64,000 bases of DNA from Prevotella melaninogenica (GCF_018127925.1 NZ_CP072347.1:312501-376500), one strand, 5' to 3'. Shown: positions 26,766 through 36,716, counted from the stretch's first letter. Notes: a model not told the origin generated them from the sequence alone. Numbers and translations are program-made.

Positions 26766-28289
26766 ATGATTCTACATATCAACATCGAAGATTTGCTTGA
26801 AAAGAGAAAAATAGAAAGCAATCGTATAGAATTCAAGAAAGGGTGGAATCCTACTAAAATTTATCAATCTATTTGTGCTTTTGCCAATGATTTCGATGAT
26901 ATTGGTGGAGGATATATTCTTGTAGGTGTAGAAGAGGAGAATGGTATAGCGAAACGCCCTGTATGTGGAGTTAGTCCAAAGGAGTTAGATAAGATTATGA
27001 AGGCAATGATAGGCTATAATAATAAACTGCTCCCTTACTATCTTCCACATCCAAGTGTGGAGGAAGTAGATGGGAAGCAAGTACTTGCAATATGGGTACC
27101 TGCTGGAGACTCCAGACCTTATGAGGTACGTTGCGATGTGACAAATCCTCGTTCTGAATCAAAGAGTTATATTCGCTCGGGAAGTAGTACAATAGAGGCT
27201 AAGGGCGATCCTTTAAACGAACTCAGAGAAATGGCAAATCGTGTACCCTTTGATGATCGTGGCAATAAGGAAATATCCATCAAAGACATATCTATGATTT
27301 TGGTGCAAGACTACCTTCGACGTGTACAGAGTAGGTTGGTAGATACCGTACTGACACAAGACTTCACCAAAACCCTTGAGCAACTTGACCTATGGACTGG
27401 ACCCAAGGAAGACCGACGACTCAAGAATGTAGCGGCAATGATGTTTTCGGAAGAACCTCATAAGTTTTTCCCTTATACACAGGTTGATATTGTGATGTTT
27501 CCAGAAGGGGTAATCAAGAATCCAAATAATATGATAGAAGCTCCGAGTTTCAAGGGTTCAGTTCCAACTATAATAAGAGCGACATTAGATTATTTACGTA
27601 GCAATATAGTAAAAGAACGGATTATCAAGCCTAAAAATCAAGCAGAGTCCATTCGTTATTTCAACTATCCTTACCAAGCTCTTGAGGAGGCTGTCGTTAA
27701 TGCTTTATATCATAGGGATTACCAAACACGGGAAATTGTGGAGATACGTGTAGAGCCACATGAGATAGCTATCTTAAGCTACTCTGGGCCTGACCGCTCT
27801 ATCTCTGATGCTGATCTTAAAGAAGCAAAACATTTAAAGGCTCGTCGTTATCGAAACAGACGTTTGGGAGATTTTCTAAAGGAACTTAGTCTTTCTGAAG
27901 GTCGTTCTACAGGCATTCCTACTATACAAGATGAGTTGCTTCGTAATGGTTCACCCAAAGCGAGAATTGATACTGATGAGGAACGCAGTTTTTTCTTGAT
28001 ACATATTCCTTGTCATCCAGATTTTGTAAACGATAAGATATCTCTATTACCTGTTAATGACAGAATAAATGATAGAATAGATAATCAGATAAAAGAAGAG
28101 AAGCGCCGTAAGAGACTGCAAACTATGATTCAAATGATACAGCAAGGAAAAGTAACTTCGGCGAAACAGATAGCAATGGAATTATCTATTTCTATACCTA
28201 CTGTTTGGCGTGATATTAAAATCCTTGGTGAATTAGAGATTAAGGTTAATACAAGGGGTAAATGGACCGTAAGTTATACGGTTGCATGA
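26766..28289 (+). CDS. AlbA_2/Schlafen-type ATP-binding DNA-binding protein
   Basis: 507 residues. An N-terminal AlbA_2 domain (about 10-135) has the ESNRIEFKKG start and the GGGYILVGVEEENG strand-turn. A RecG-like HATPase_c_4 region has EEAVVNALYHRDYQ (about 310-324) and GRSTGIPTIQDELLRNGSP. A short VNDRINDRIDNQ repeat linker leads to a C-terminal winged helix (MELSISIPTVWRDIKILGEL). Such proteins are regulators or accessory defence factors; exact function is not established. The linker DNA has a 12-bp period (AATGATAGAATA). The stop codon runs straight into a 12-bp tandem array of the same skeleton (AATGATACGGTA), which in another frame encodes NDTV repeats as found in relatives. So the C-terminus may have been rearranged. 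Confidence 0.88.
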   Translation: MILHINIEDLLEKRKIESNRIEFKKGWNPTKIYQSICAFANDFDDIGGGYILVGVEEENGIAKRPVCGVSPKELDKIMKAMIGYNNKLLPYYLPHPSVEEVDGKQVLAIWVPAGDSRPYEVRCDVTNPRSESKSYIRSGSSTIEAKGDPLNELREMANRVPFDDRGNKEISIKDISMILVQDYLRRVQSRLVDTVLTQDFTKTLEQLDLWTGPKEDRRLKNVAAMMFSEEPHKFFPYTQVDIVMFPEGVIKNPNNMIEAPSFKGSVPTIIRATLDYLRSNIVKERIIKPKNQAESIRYFNYPYQALEEAVVNALYHRDYQTREIVEIRVEPHEIAILSYSGPDRSISDADLKEAKHLKARRYRNRRLGDFLKELSLSEGRSTGIPTIQDELLRNGSPKARIDTDEERSFFLIHIPCHPDFVNDKISLLPVNDRINDRIDNQIKEEKRRKRLQTMIQMIQQGKVTSAKQIAMELSISIPTVWRDIKILGELEIKVNTRGKWTVSYTVA

Positions 28290-28512
28290 TACAGTAAATA
28301 ATACGGTTGCATGATACAGTAAATAATACGGTTGATGATACGGTTGATGATACAGTAAATGATACGGTTGATGATACGGTAAATGATACGGTAAATGATA
28401 CGGTAAATGATACGGTAAATGATACGGTAAATGATACGGTAAATGATACGGTAAATGATACGGTAAATGATACGGTAAATGATACGGTTGCGTGATACAG
28501 TAAATGATACGA
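28272..28512 (+). repeat. 12-bp tandem repeat GATACGGTAAAT at the 3' end of the AlbA-type gene
   Basis: About 18-20 units of a 12-bp word. Ten consecutive perfect steps begin at 28373 and end near 28488, flanked by variants with GATACGGTTGAT and GATACAGTAAAT. The array starts within the last codons of the gene. Read from 28307 it gives DTVN repeats without stops to 28495. Copy number should be unstable, but unit loss or gain does not change frame. Confidence 0.93.
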
Positions 28513-28823
28513 TATGAAGTAAATACTTGTATAAACTTGTTCTGATACGGCAAAGCAAACTTAGTTATGGAACTTTCGAACTCCATTTATTTAGTTAAAA
28601 AATATGGTAAATAGAGTGTTGAGAAACAATGGTGTGCCTGTTAAAGCTGTTTCTGCGAGTGGTGTTGACGATAAGTTTCTGTCTACATCAGTTCACATGG
28701 TAGTAAATTATAGGAATATTTGCTGGTATCGTTTTTAGAAGTTGAACCAACCTTATAGCATTAAAATGTTCGAAGATTTAGCAAAGTGTTAATGGGGCAA
28801 AAAGCTCTGCTGGCAAAATCTAT
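28513..28823. other. Gap before IS copy 2
   Basis: No gene or strong repeat was seen. The sequence is moderately AT-rich and may be the remnant of a gene interrupted by IS copy 2, but no protein similarity was recognised in any frame. Confidence 0.4.
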
Positions 28824-30926
28824 CCCAAGTTTAACCGGCAAAATTATTTTTCATAAATTTTCGGGATGTTTTGTGTAGTATCAATTTGATAAATGGTTGA
28901 TAATCAAGTATAGGGTATTGTAACGAGGAGTAAAATCTGATTTGTAGGACACAGTCATATCAAAATTATTTTGTTACTTTGCACTCATGCACGCAAATGT
29001 ACAGACACGATTCAACCCTGCCACAGGGGACATGGCTCCTTATTATCGCATCAAGGAGTCATATCGTGATGTGCAGGGTCATGTACATTCGCTAATTCTT
29101 TTGAACATCGGGTTCGAACCTTCACTTACTGCTGTACAGGTTCGAAAAATTGCATACGCTCTTACCGAACGCTTCAAAAACAGAAGTACACCCTCGCTTT
29201 TCAAAGAATACCTTGACGGTCTTACTCCTATTGAACAGGCAAAGGCTGACGAATGGTGGAGCCGTATGGAGAAAGAAGGTGGAATCGATCGGTTTAATAA
29301 GGAAGAGCAGAAGTCGCTGAGAAAATATGAGAACTATATTGACCTTGAGACGGCAAACTATACTGACGCAAGGAATGTTGGTGCAGAGTGGCTCTGCAAG
29401 CAGACAATAGACAAGCTACAATTAGAGGGTTTTCTGCGCAAAAATGGGTGGACGGAAATGCAATACACACGGCTTTGTCAGCATTGATTGTTCGTACGGT
29501 ATATGCTGTCTCTGAACGTTCATCTTATTATTATTTGCGCGATAACTCGGCTGCTGGCGAACTTTACAGTGGAGTTCCTGGCTGGACACCAGGAATCAAT
29601 TCTCTGTATAAAATCACTGACAAATTATATGAACTAAAGGAACAGTTAGAGCATCATCTGTGCAGCATTACTGACGCTCTCTTTAATATAGACAACAAGT
29701 TGATGCTCTTCGACTTAACCAACTTCTATTTCGAGGGTAGCAAGCGTAATAGCGATAAAGCCAAGTTCGGTCGTTCAAAAGAAAAGCGCTCTGATTGTAA
29801 GCTACTTGTACTTGCATTATGTATCAATAAAGAAGGTTTTATACGTTATTCTTCTATCTTGGAGGGTAATACAGCAGATTCCAAGTCTCTACCCAATATG
29901 ATTGATACGCTGGCAAAGAGGAATCCATCAAGAACAAAGGATACGCTCGTTGTCATGGATGCAGGTGTTGCCACGGAAGAGAACTTGGAGTTAATAAAGA
30001 AAAAGGGTTACAATTATCTCTGCGTATCCCGTACGAAAATGAAAGACTATATGCTCAGTGATGATAATAAGAGCGTTACGATAATGGATGCCCGTCGGCA
30101 GAAGATAACGCTGAAAGAGGTTAAGACAGAGGATGATAAGGATTATTATCTCGAAATAACATCTCCTTCAAAAGCTATGACAGAGTCGTCCATGAACAGG
30201 GTTTGGAGAGGGCGTCTTGAGATGGAACTGCAGAGGATAAACGAAGGAATCTCCAAGAAAGGTGGAACAAAAACCTATGAAAAGGTTGTTGAACGTACAG
30301 GACGTGCCATACAGAAGTACCCTTCTATAGCGAAGTTCTACCAGATAAGCTACATAAAAAATGAGAAGAAGCCCAAGCAGATGCTGCGTGTAGACTGGGA
30401 GATAAAAGACCTCTCGGCAATGGAATCTGGTCATGGAGTCTATTTCCTCCGCAGCAATGTCAGGACACTTTCTGAGCGTGTGACATGGGAATACTACAAT
30501 CTCATTCGCGAGATAGAATGTACGAACAGACAACTAAAGAATGATCTCAACCTCCGTCCAATCTATCATCAGAAAGATGAGCGAAGCGACGCACACCTTT
30601 TCTTCGGTTTATTAGCCTACTGGGTGGTAAACACTATCCGTTGTCAATTAAAACGAGAAGGAGAATCCTGTTACTGGACCGAGATTGTACGACGTATGAG
30701 TACCCAAAAGCTCGTCACCACAAAAGGGAAGAATCCATTAGGTGAAACCATCGAGATGCGCCAATGTAGTAGTCCTTCGAAGCAAGCAAAACAGATATAC
30801 GATAAGTTGAACTTAAAACACTCACCATTCAAAAAGAATAAAATTTGTAGGACACAGAGCACATAAGAAAAATGAGGAAAGTACGGTGACAGTAACAATT
30901 AGGCGAAGGTGGGTGTTAAACTTGGG
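28824..30926 (+). mobile_element. IS1634-like insertion sequence, copy 2
   Basis: 2,103 bp with CCCAAGTTTAAC terminal inverted repeats and a 4-bp target duplication CTAT (28820-28823 and 30927-30930). It is nearly identical to copy 1, with scattered substitutions mostly in 30040-30400. The perfect duplication indicates simple transposition to this site. Confidence 0.92.
28987..30866 (+). pseudogene. Transposase of IS copy 2, same -1 frameshift as copy 1
   Basis: The frame from 28987 stops at 29487, and the remaining protein (DDE blocks LFDLTNFYFEG and VVMDAGVATEEN, C-terminal DERSDAHLFFGLLAYW) is in the -1 frame to 30866. The break is at the same base as in copy 1. So the lesion predates the separation of the two copies, and the element either moved in trans or is decoded by frameshifting. 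The stem-loop word TTCCTGG-N7-CCAGGAA is present where copy 3 carries a MITE. Confidence 0.85.
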
Positions 30927-30969
30927 CTATGTGCAGTTATAGGTTTTTGAAACAAATATTGTATCTTTG

Positions 30970-31127
30970 TAGCAAAGAGCACTGATTCTACCTTAGATAG
31001 TATTTCCTACTGTGGTGATGTGCGTCTTTCTTTTCAGTAGGATGAGCGTCTGCATATAAGTACGATAACTTCAAGCTCCGCAGCCGTCCTACTTTTATAT
31101 AGAGCCGTATTCTTACGGCTCTTTTTG
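30970..31127 (+). ncRNA. Candidate small RNA upstream of mcrBC
   Basis: A TATCTTTG box (30962-30969) sits 35 bp after IS copy 2, and a strong intrinsic terminator is at 31101-31127. The 150 nt between have no good open frame and contain a stem, CCTACTG (31006-31012) with CAGTAGG (31035-31041). No well-spaced -33 box was found (TTTTTG lies only 12 bp upstream), so the promoter is uncertain. It could be a free small RNA or the remains of a transcript whose beginning was displaced by the IS. Confidence 0.45.
31101..31127 (+). terminator. Intrinsic terminator
   Basis: AGAGCCGTA (31101-31109), loop TTCT, TACGGCTCT (31114-31122), then TTTT: a perfect 9-bp stem with a 4-nt loop and a T tract. Confidence 0.88.
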
Positions 31128-31219
31128 TGTTGTGGCGGCGTATAGCAATTCTGATTTGTTCGCCCTCTTCTGTTCACACAAAATCTCTTCTTTTCTACCT
31201 TTATGTCCTCTAAAATGAT

Positions 31220-31227
31220 TACCTTTG
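31220..31227 (+). promoter_or_regulatory. Candidate -7 box for mcrBC
   Basis: TACCTTTG matches TAnnTTTG about 195 bp before the mcrB start and after the terminator at 31101-31127. The leader between is AT-rich, with no other gene. Confidence 0.5.
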
Positions 31228-31421
31228 CAGTGAGTATGTATAACACTGTTTTGTACTAATGAGGAGAGAGCTATAATTAACAATCACTGCGGTGGATGGT
31301 AATAGAATAAGGCTCTTGAAATCAATGACAAAACACATAGAAATACTTAGTTATATTGCTCATAACTATTACCGATATATTGGATATAACTAAATCATAT
31401 TAGGCTAAATGAATGTAAATT

Positions 31422-33284
31422 ATGGGGTTGAATAACAGATTACAGATAGGCGATGTATCAAACAATGGTCAGGTAGAGATTGTTGATGAGGACAGATTAT
31501 GTTATTTGGTAAGGTCAACAAGTAAAGGTGCTACAGGCTTACGTACAATCTCAAAAAGTCTGTTGGAAGAATATGTAAACTATTGGAGTGAGCATTCTGA
31601 TGCTACATCTGAATCTGCAAGGCAAGCATTGTCTGGAACCAGTGAGATAGATAAGTATGAGTATGGTTATACGTCCACACTGTCGGTAATGGCTCAAATG
31701 GTTCTTCAATCAACTCACAAAGTAAAGAATAACGTAAGCAGTCTTCCTCTCCAGCAAATCTTCTACGGTGCACCTGGCACAGGTAAGTCCTTTACTATCA
31801 ATCAGGAGATAAAGGGGGAGGACGTAATTCGTACTACATTTCATCCTGATAGTGACTATTCGTCTTTTGTGGGAGCGTATAAGCCGACGACACGAGAGAT
31901 AACGATGCGTGACTTGTCGGGACATCCTGTCATTGAGCATGCGCAGATTCTGACGGAGGAGAAGATTGTCTATGAGTTTGTTCCACAGGCATTTCTACAA
32001 GCATATGTTGCAGCATGGGAGAAGTATGCTACGTGTGATGAAGGCAATCCACAGCGACAGTTCTTAGTAATAGAAGAAATTAATCGAGGTAACTGTGCAC
32101 AGATTTTCGGTGATTTATTCCAGCTCTTAGACCGCAACCATAGCGGCTTCTCTGATTATCCTGTGAAGGCAGATACCGATATGAAACGTTATGTGGCTAA
32201 AGCACTAAAGGGATTGTCTATTTCTCAGGCAGGTGCCATCAATAGCCTTTATGGTGGTCGTGATGTAGTGAGCGAGGTGTTAGAGGGAAATATTCTTCTG
32301 TTACCAAGTAATCTGTTTATTTGGGCAACGATGAACACTAGCGATCAGAGTTTGTTCCCGATAGACTCTGCCTTTAAGCGTCGTTGGGATTGGAGCTATA
32401 TGCCAATATCGGATGCAAAGAAAGGTTATGTCATTGATGTTGCGGGCAGTCTATATGACTGGTGGCAGTTCTTAGAGGAGATAAACAAGAAGATAGAGAG
32501 CACGACCAATTCGGAGGATAAGAAGTTGGGCTATTTCTTTTGTAAGGCACATGGAGGCGTTATTAGCGCAGAGACATTTGTGGGTAAGGTTGTCTTCTAC
32601 CTTTGGAACGATGTGTTTAAGGACTTCGATTTAGTAGGTCCTATCTTTGATGATACAGTTGAAGGTGGAAAACTAACGTTCGCAAAGTTCTATACTGAAG
32701 GCGAAATGAAGACTAAGGTAAGGACAGATAAAGTGGCACAGTTCCTTGGTAACTTAGGCTTAACACCAGTTGAAGAAAGCAAAGAGGAATATAACGGACA
32801 GGCAGAGAATACCGATGACTCCGAGAATCCAAGGGCGACATGGTCGGTGTCAGAACGAAAGCGTTATGATTTTTGGGAGGCGTTCTTAGCCTATGCACAA
32901 AAGAATGACGACTTTAAGACTTACTTTGGAGGAACCAAGAAGGCAGGTAAGGATCATTGGAAGAATTTCTATGTATCTGGTGCTGATTTCTATATGTCTG
33001 TAGTTCTGAAACTTTGGGAGCGTGCTATTGCACTGCAAGTATATTTCGATAGAACCACAGATACTTATTATCATCTTGCTGATCAGAAAAAGGATATTGA
33101 AGCAGAGATGGATACAACGTATGAGTGGCGTGAGAATCCAGAAAAGAAATCAAGTACGATTGTAGAGCGGATAGACGATATAGATTTTGAGGATAAGGAA
33201 CATTGGACTACCATCTTCGATCTTATTATTACACGAATACTTCGTATGCGTGAGGTCTTTGTTAAGTATTCAAAGCAGCAGTAG
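31422..33284 (+). CDS. mcrB: McrB-like AAA+ restriction GTPase with DUF4268-like C-terminus
   Basis: 620 residues. The AAA+ core has Walker A GAPGTGKS (116-123), Walker B FLVIEEI with NRGN (214-224), and MNTSDQS (304-310), the McrB-type version of the MNTADRS signature. The N-terminal 100 residues are a possible DNA-reading domain. The C-terminus from about residue 465 (YDFWEAFLAYAQKN to ITRILRMREVF) resembles DUF4268, often fused to nuclease systems. McrB hexamers use GTP to translocate DNA and drive McrC cleavage of modified DNA. It is coupled to mcrC, with a 9-bp gap. The LlaJI-type McrB/McrC pairing is inferred from the partner. Confidence 0.9.
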   Translation: MGLNNRLQIGDVSNNGQVEIVDEDRLCYLVRSTSKGATGLRTISKSLLEEYVNYWSEHSDATSESARQALSGTSEIDKYEYGYTSTLSVMAQMVLQSTHKVKNNVSSLPLQQIFYGAPGTGKSFTINQEIKGEDVIRTTFHPDSDYSSFVGAYKPTTREITMRDLSGHPVIEHAQILTEEKIVYEFVPQAFLQAYVAAWEKYATCDEGNPQRQFLVIEEINRGNCAQIFGDLFQLLDRNHSGFSDYPVKADTDMKRYVAKALKGLSISQAGAINSLYGGRDVVSEVLEGNILLLPSNLFIWATMNTSDQSLFPIDSAFKRRWDWSYMPISDAKKGYVIDVAGSLYDWWQFLEEINKKIESTTNSEDKKLGYFFCKAHGGVISAETFVGKVVFYLWNDVFKDFDLVGPIFDDTVEGGKLTFAKFYTEGEMKTKVRTDKVAQFLGNLGLTPVEESKEEYNGQAENTDDSENPRATWSVSERKRYDFWEAFLAYAQKNDDFKTYFGGTKKAGKDHWKNFYVSGADFYMSVVLKLWERAIALQVYFDRTTDTYYHLADQKKDIEAEMDTTYEWRENPEKKSSTIVERIDDIDFEDKEHWTTIFDLIITRILRMREVFVKYSKQQ

Positions 33285-33293
33285 ACACTCGTT

Positions 33294-35030
33294 ATGCGAA
33301 TCCTTATAGAAGAATATCAGTACGATGTCTCTAAGGTCAGGGACATTCTTTATGGTATTGATGCCTTAGAGAATATGGAGGGTAGGGTGTCTATCCATTA
33401 CGTAGGGTATTATTATAATATGCTACTCAAGGATTGTGTCTTTATTCTTCCTAAGGTTTTGCTGAAGGATGTTGACGGTAAGGAACTTGTTTTTGGAAAG
33501 TATAAGCCAGAGGATATAGCCAACTTAGATACTTTCGACTCCAAAGAGCGTAGTTTTCTTTATAAATTTGCTGTGTGGATATATCGTGCCATTGTGGTCT
33601 ATAAGAATGATAGACGCAATGATACGAGAATAGTTTGTCAATCATATATAGCACAAATTTGTAATCGAGGACGCAGACAGAGTAATACCTACCTTGATAT
33701 TCTTCTGTCGCTGATACAATTCAATCAAGACAATCAAAATTTTTTCTTCTTTATCATAAAGAATCTGCATAGTGGTCTGAACAAGATTAATTGGCAACGA
33801 ACGATAGCAACGAAGACTGCTATTATTCAGAATGAGCAGGCTGTCTATCTAAACCCAGTTAATAAGCGGCGACAGATAAACTTTGATGAAGAACTACTCA
33901 TCATCTTCTTTTCCATCCTAAATTATATTGGTGACACCTACGGTTTTCCGAAGGATATCTGTTGCCAGTTCCAGCTCATTACCGGTAAGCGATTTGATAC
34001 CTATCTCAATGGATTTGGTAAGACACGTTTACGACAGATAAAGTATAAGTATTTCTCTGATAAAGCCTTACAACTATGGCATTTGTGTTATAACTTCTTC
34101 GACGAAGCACAGCAGGTGATGGTTGCCACAGAACAATGGGATTACCTATTGGTAAAGAACTTCTATGTTGTTTTTGAAGCCATTATCGATGAACTGATAG
34201 GCGATAACCCATTGCCAGATGGTATGGAGAAACAGCAAGAGGATGGGAAAATCGTTGATCATCTGTTCACGTCACAGAGTCTTATTGCGGGGGAGAACGA
34301 GCAAACGTATTATATCGGGGATAGTAAGTATTATAAGATTGGTCATGAGTTAGGAAGTCAGTCAATCTATAAGCAATACACCTATGCACGGAATGTTATA
34401 CAATGGAACATTGATATTTTTAGCAATGGTGATAAGCCATCTTCGGGTGTTCGCCTGCGAGATGATGTGACAGAAGGCTATAATATCCTGCCTAATTTCT
34501 TTATATCGGCAAAGCTGAATGAAATGTTCAGTTATGACGATGACAATATAGAGAAAACCGACAGAAAGAGAAACAGGCACAAGCGTGTGCAGTTTGATAA
34601 CCGACTCTTTGACCGTGACACACTGTTGCTGTCCCATTATGATGTGAACTTCCTTTACGTTCTTTCACTGTATGCGAGGGATAATCAAAGTCAGAAGACC
34701 GCGTGGAAGATGAAGGTAAGACAGCGTTTTTGTAAAGAGATACAGAAATGGTTAGATGAGGATTATGACTTCTATTTTATCAAAGCTAAGACTGGTGTTG
34801 ATGATAAAGAATACTTTAAGACACATTTCCAGCAACTATTGGGAAAGTTTTACGCGCCTTTTGAGCAATATAAGGATATCTACTCCTTGGCACTTGAGAA
34901 AGGAGAGAAGTATCAGCAGGAGAATAAGTTGCTACTTAATCAACTCAAAGATTACTTCTTTGTAGAGAAGTTCAAATTAGAAAAAGATCAACAGGATGTA
35001 TTGGTAAGGATAGGAGCACCTTCACACTAA
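33294..35030 (+). CDS. mcrC: McrC/LlaJI-type endonuclease subunit
   Basis: 578-residue partner of the McrB-like protein. A PD-(D/E)xK nuclease core is readable as V-D322-H-L-F and, 20 residues on, YYIGD343-S-K345, the D...(D/E)-x-K triad. The N-terminus (about 1-300) has the helical character of LlaJI/McrC proteins, including the QRTIATKTAIIQN and PVYLNP-like regions. The C-terminal 200 residues are lysine-rich and helical. Together the two genes should restrict foreign, probably methylated, DNA. It starts at the ATG 9 bp after mcrB. No methyltransferase is adjacent, consistent with a modification-dependent system. Confidence 0.85.
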   Translation: MRILIEEYQYDVSKVRDILYGIDALENMEGRVSIHYVGYYYNMLLKDCVFILPKVLLKDVDGKELVFGKYKPEDIANLDTFDSKERSFLYKFAVWIYRAIVVYKNDRRNDTRIVCQSYIAQICNRGRRQSNTYLDILLSLIQFNQDNQNFFFFIIKNLHSGLNKINWQRTIATKTAIIQNEQAVYLNPVNKRRQINFDEELLIIFFSILNYIGDTYGFPKDICCQFQLITGKRFDTYLNGFGKTRLRQIKYKYFSDKALQLWHLCYNFFDEAQQVMVATEQWDYLLVKNFYVVFEAIIDELIGDNPLPDGMEKQQEDGKIVDHLFTSQSLIAGENEQTYYIGDSKYYKIGHELGSQSIYKQYTYARNVIQWNIDIFSNGDKPSSGVRLRDDVTEGYNILPNFFISAKLNEMFSYDDDNIEKTDRKRNRHKRVQFDNRLFDRDTLLLSHYDVNFLYVLSLYARDNQSQKTAWKMKVRQRFCKEIQKWLDEDYDFYFIKAKTGVDDKEYFKTHFQQLLGKFYAPFEQYKDIYSLALEKGEKYQQENKLLLNQLKDYFFVEKFKLEKDQQDVLVRIGAPSH

Positions 35031-35176
35031 GAATGTATAGTATCTCTTTATATAAGTAGACAAGTTGTACAAGTAGATAAGTTAACAAGTTGTTTGTTCC
35101 ATTCATCTGTATTTTCTGTACCTTTTATCTTTCCTAAGCAAAAAAGTGACACGTAAAAAGTGTTAATGGTGTCTTT

Positions 35177-35211
35177 AAATTACCAATTTTGGTAATTTTG
35201 TTCTATCTTTG
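35177..35211 (+). promoter_or_regulatory. Operator palindrome and -7 box of the higBA operon
   Basis: A perfect 22-bp palindrome at 35177-35198 (half-site AAATTACCAA) is followed 5 bp later by TATCTTTG (35204-35211), so a bound dimer would cover the core promoter. This is the expected site of autorepression by the HigA-type antitoxin. The toxin ATG is at 35240. Confidence 0.78.
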
Positions 35212-35239
35212 CACTATATATATTGAAACATTTCACCGC

Positions 35240-35572
35240 ATGAATATAATTTTCAAGGAAGAAGCCTTGTCCGAATTATATGAAACCGGTAAGACCAATG
35301 ATAAAAAATACAAGAAACTTTATAAGAACAAACGCTTGATAGATGGCTATGTCCGTGTTGTTAATACGCTGTATAACGTAGAGTCAACAGAAGAACTAAA
35401 AGTATTTAGCTTTTTACACTATGAGAAACTCAGACATCAGAAGGACAAGCCTATCAGCTCTGTACGTCTTGTAAACGGATTGGTTGAGCGGCTGCTGTTT
35501 TCAGAGACGGATGATGGAATTGAAGTAGAATTAATAGAAATTGATAGTACACATTATGGCAACAAGAAATAA
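35240..35572 (+). CDS. higB: HigB/RelE-superfamily toxin
   Basis: 110-residue RelE-fold mRNA interferase. Features are the N-terminal helix MNIIFKEEALSELYETGKTN, a basic stretch KKYKKLYKNKRLIDGYVRVV, the LKVFSFLHYEKL strand, then SVRLVNGLVERLLF and VELIEIDSTHYGN. The ATG at 35240 is preferred over an upstream in-frame start that would lie inside the operator-promoter region. It overlaps the antitoxin gene by 17 bp in another frame and precedes it, the reverse order typical of higBA. By family it should cleave mRNA at the ribosome; catalytic residues are not conserved enough to name. Confidence 0.85.
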   Translation: MNIIFKEEALSELYETGKTNDKKYKKLYKNKRLIDGYVRVVNTLYNVESTEELKVFSFLHYEKLRHQKDKPISSVRLVNGLVERLLFSETDDGIEVELIEIDSTHYGNKK

Positions 35573-36665
35573 CAGATTAGTTCCTGTCAGGGCAATCCAC
35601 CCAGGAGAAATCTTGCGTGAAGAGTTGCAGGAACGTGGCATCAAGCAAAAGGATTTTGCAAAGCAGATTGGTGTTCAGGCAACTCATCTGAATGCCTTTA
35701 TACGCGGTAAACGAAACCTGAATGACGATTTAGCAATGAAATTAGAGCGTCATTTAGGAATACCCTATAAGACCTGGATGAACCTGCATAGCGGTTATAT
35801 GTATGACTGTAAAGCTATGGATGCAAAACAAAGCGAAGAACAAGAAGCTCGTGAATACGAAGAATCATGTGCGAGTATATTCAACTTGAAACTTCTTTAT
35901 AAGAAATTAAACTTGTCGTATCTTCCATGTCTTGAGAGAGTAACGAAATTAAAAGCATTATTCTCTTTTGATTTGCGGTCATCTAAAGAGTTGAGTTTGC
36001 AGGTAGTTGGCCGTTACAAGCATAGTGAGAAAGTACACATTGATGAGAAGAATATGCAAACTTGGCTTATTCTTAATTGGTTGGAAATATCACGTGCAAC
36101 AATAGATAAGAAGTATCAAAAGGGAAACGGATTGATGGCAGCAAGTGAGATAGCACATATGGCGAATAACGGTACACTTTCTACACAAGGTATAAAGGAC
36201 TGTCTTAATGAGTATGGAATTGCCTATCTTTATGTTGAGAAATTAGATAAAACGCCTGTTGATGCTTATTCTACATTGGTAGATGGCTGTCCAGTAATCA
36301 CGGTTACTTATCGTTATAATGATATGGATAAGTTAGCTTTTGATGTTCTTCACGAGTTGTGTCATATTGAAAGGCACCTTTCAGAAGACAATCAGGCGTT
36401 TATATCTACAGAAGAAACTCTTTATTCCAAAGATCCACGTGAAAAAGAAGCTAATGCCTTTGCAAGGCAGCAACTCATTCCTGATGATGTATGGAATAAA
36501 ATTATCGGGGCAGGCTGTAAAAGTTTGTCTCCGCATAAGGTTGTCAATGCCATTGCAAAAGAGGCTGAACGCTATGGTATCAGTCCGTCTATTGCAGTTT
36601 CCAGATATAAACATGATACAAATTGGTATCAGACATCAGCTTATAAATCACCAAAAATCAATTGA
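35556..36665 (+). CDS. higA: HigA antitoxin fused to ImmA/IrrE metallopeptidase domain
   Basis: 369 residues from the ATG at 35556. The N-terminus (about 8-85) is a HigA-type helix-turn-helix, with RAIHPGEILREELQERGIKQ, FAKQIGVQATHLNAFIRGKR and HLGIPYKTWMNL. The C-terminal half is an ImmA/IrrE (DUF955) domain with the zinc motif H266-E-L-C-H270 and the following DPREKEANAFARQQLIP. Plain HigA antitoxins are about 100 residues, so this is a long fusion. The peptidase domain may cleave the antitoxin or another repressor in response to a signal, linking relief of repression to stress or phage; that is inference. It is followed directly by a terminator. Confidence 0.9.
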   Translation: MATRNNRLVPVRAIHPGEILREELQERGIKQKDFAKQIGVQATHLNAFIRGKRNLNDDLAMKLERHLGIPYKTWMNLHSGYMYDCKAMDAKQSEEQEAREYEESCASIFNLKLLYKKLNLSYLPCLERVTKLKALFSFDLRSSKELSLQVVGRYKHSEKVHIDEKNMQTWLILNWLEISRATIDKKYQKGNGLMAASEIAHMANNGTLSTQGIKDCLNEYGIAYLYVEKLDKTPVDAYSTLVDGCPVITVTYRYNDMDKLAFDVLHELCHIERHLSEDNQAFISTEETLYSKDPREKEANAFARQQLIPDDVWNKIIGAGCKSLSPHKVVNAIAKEAERYGISPSIAVSRYKHDTNWYQTSAYKSPKIN

Positions 36666-36674
36666 TAAAAACAG

Positions 36675-36716
36675 AAAAGGAGTTGGGGATTTTTCCTAAC
36701 TCCTTTTTGTTTTTAG
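36675..36716 (+). terminator. Terminator of the higBA operon
   Basis: AAAAGGAGTTGGGGA (36675-36689) pairs with TCCTAACTCCTTTTT (36694-36708), followed by GTTTTT. It overlaps the -33 box of the downstream small-RNA promoter. Confidence 0.8.

Noticed and set aside
28233-28586. Open frames encoding YHLP or IIYR repeats on the minus strand
   Set aside because: Pure by-products of the 12-bp tandem repeat, open in several frames.
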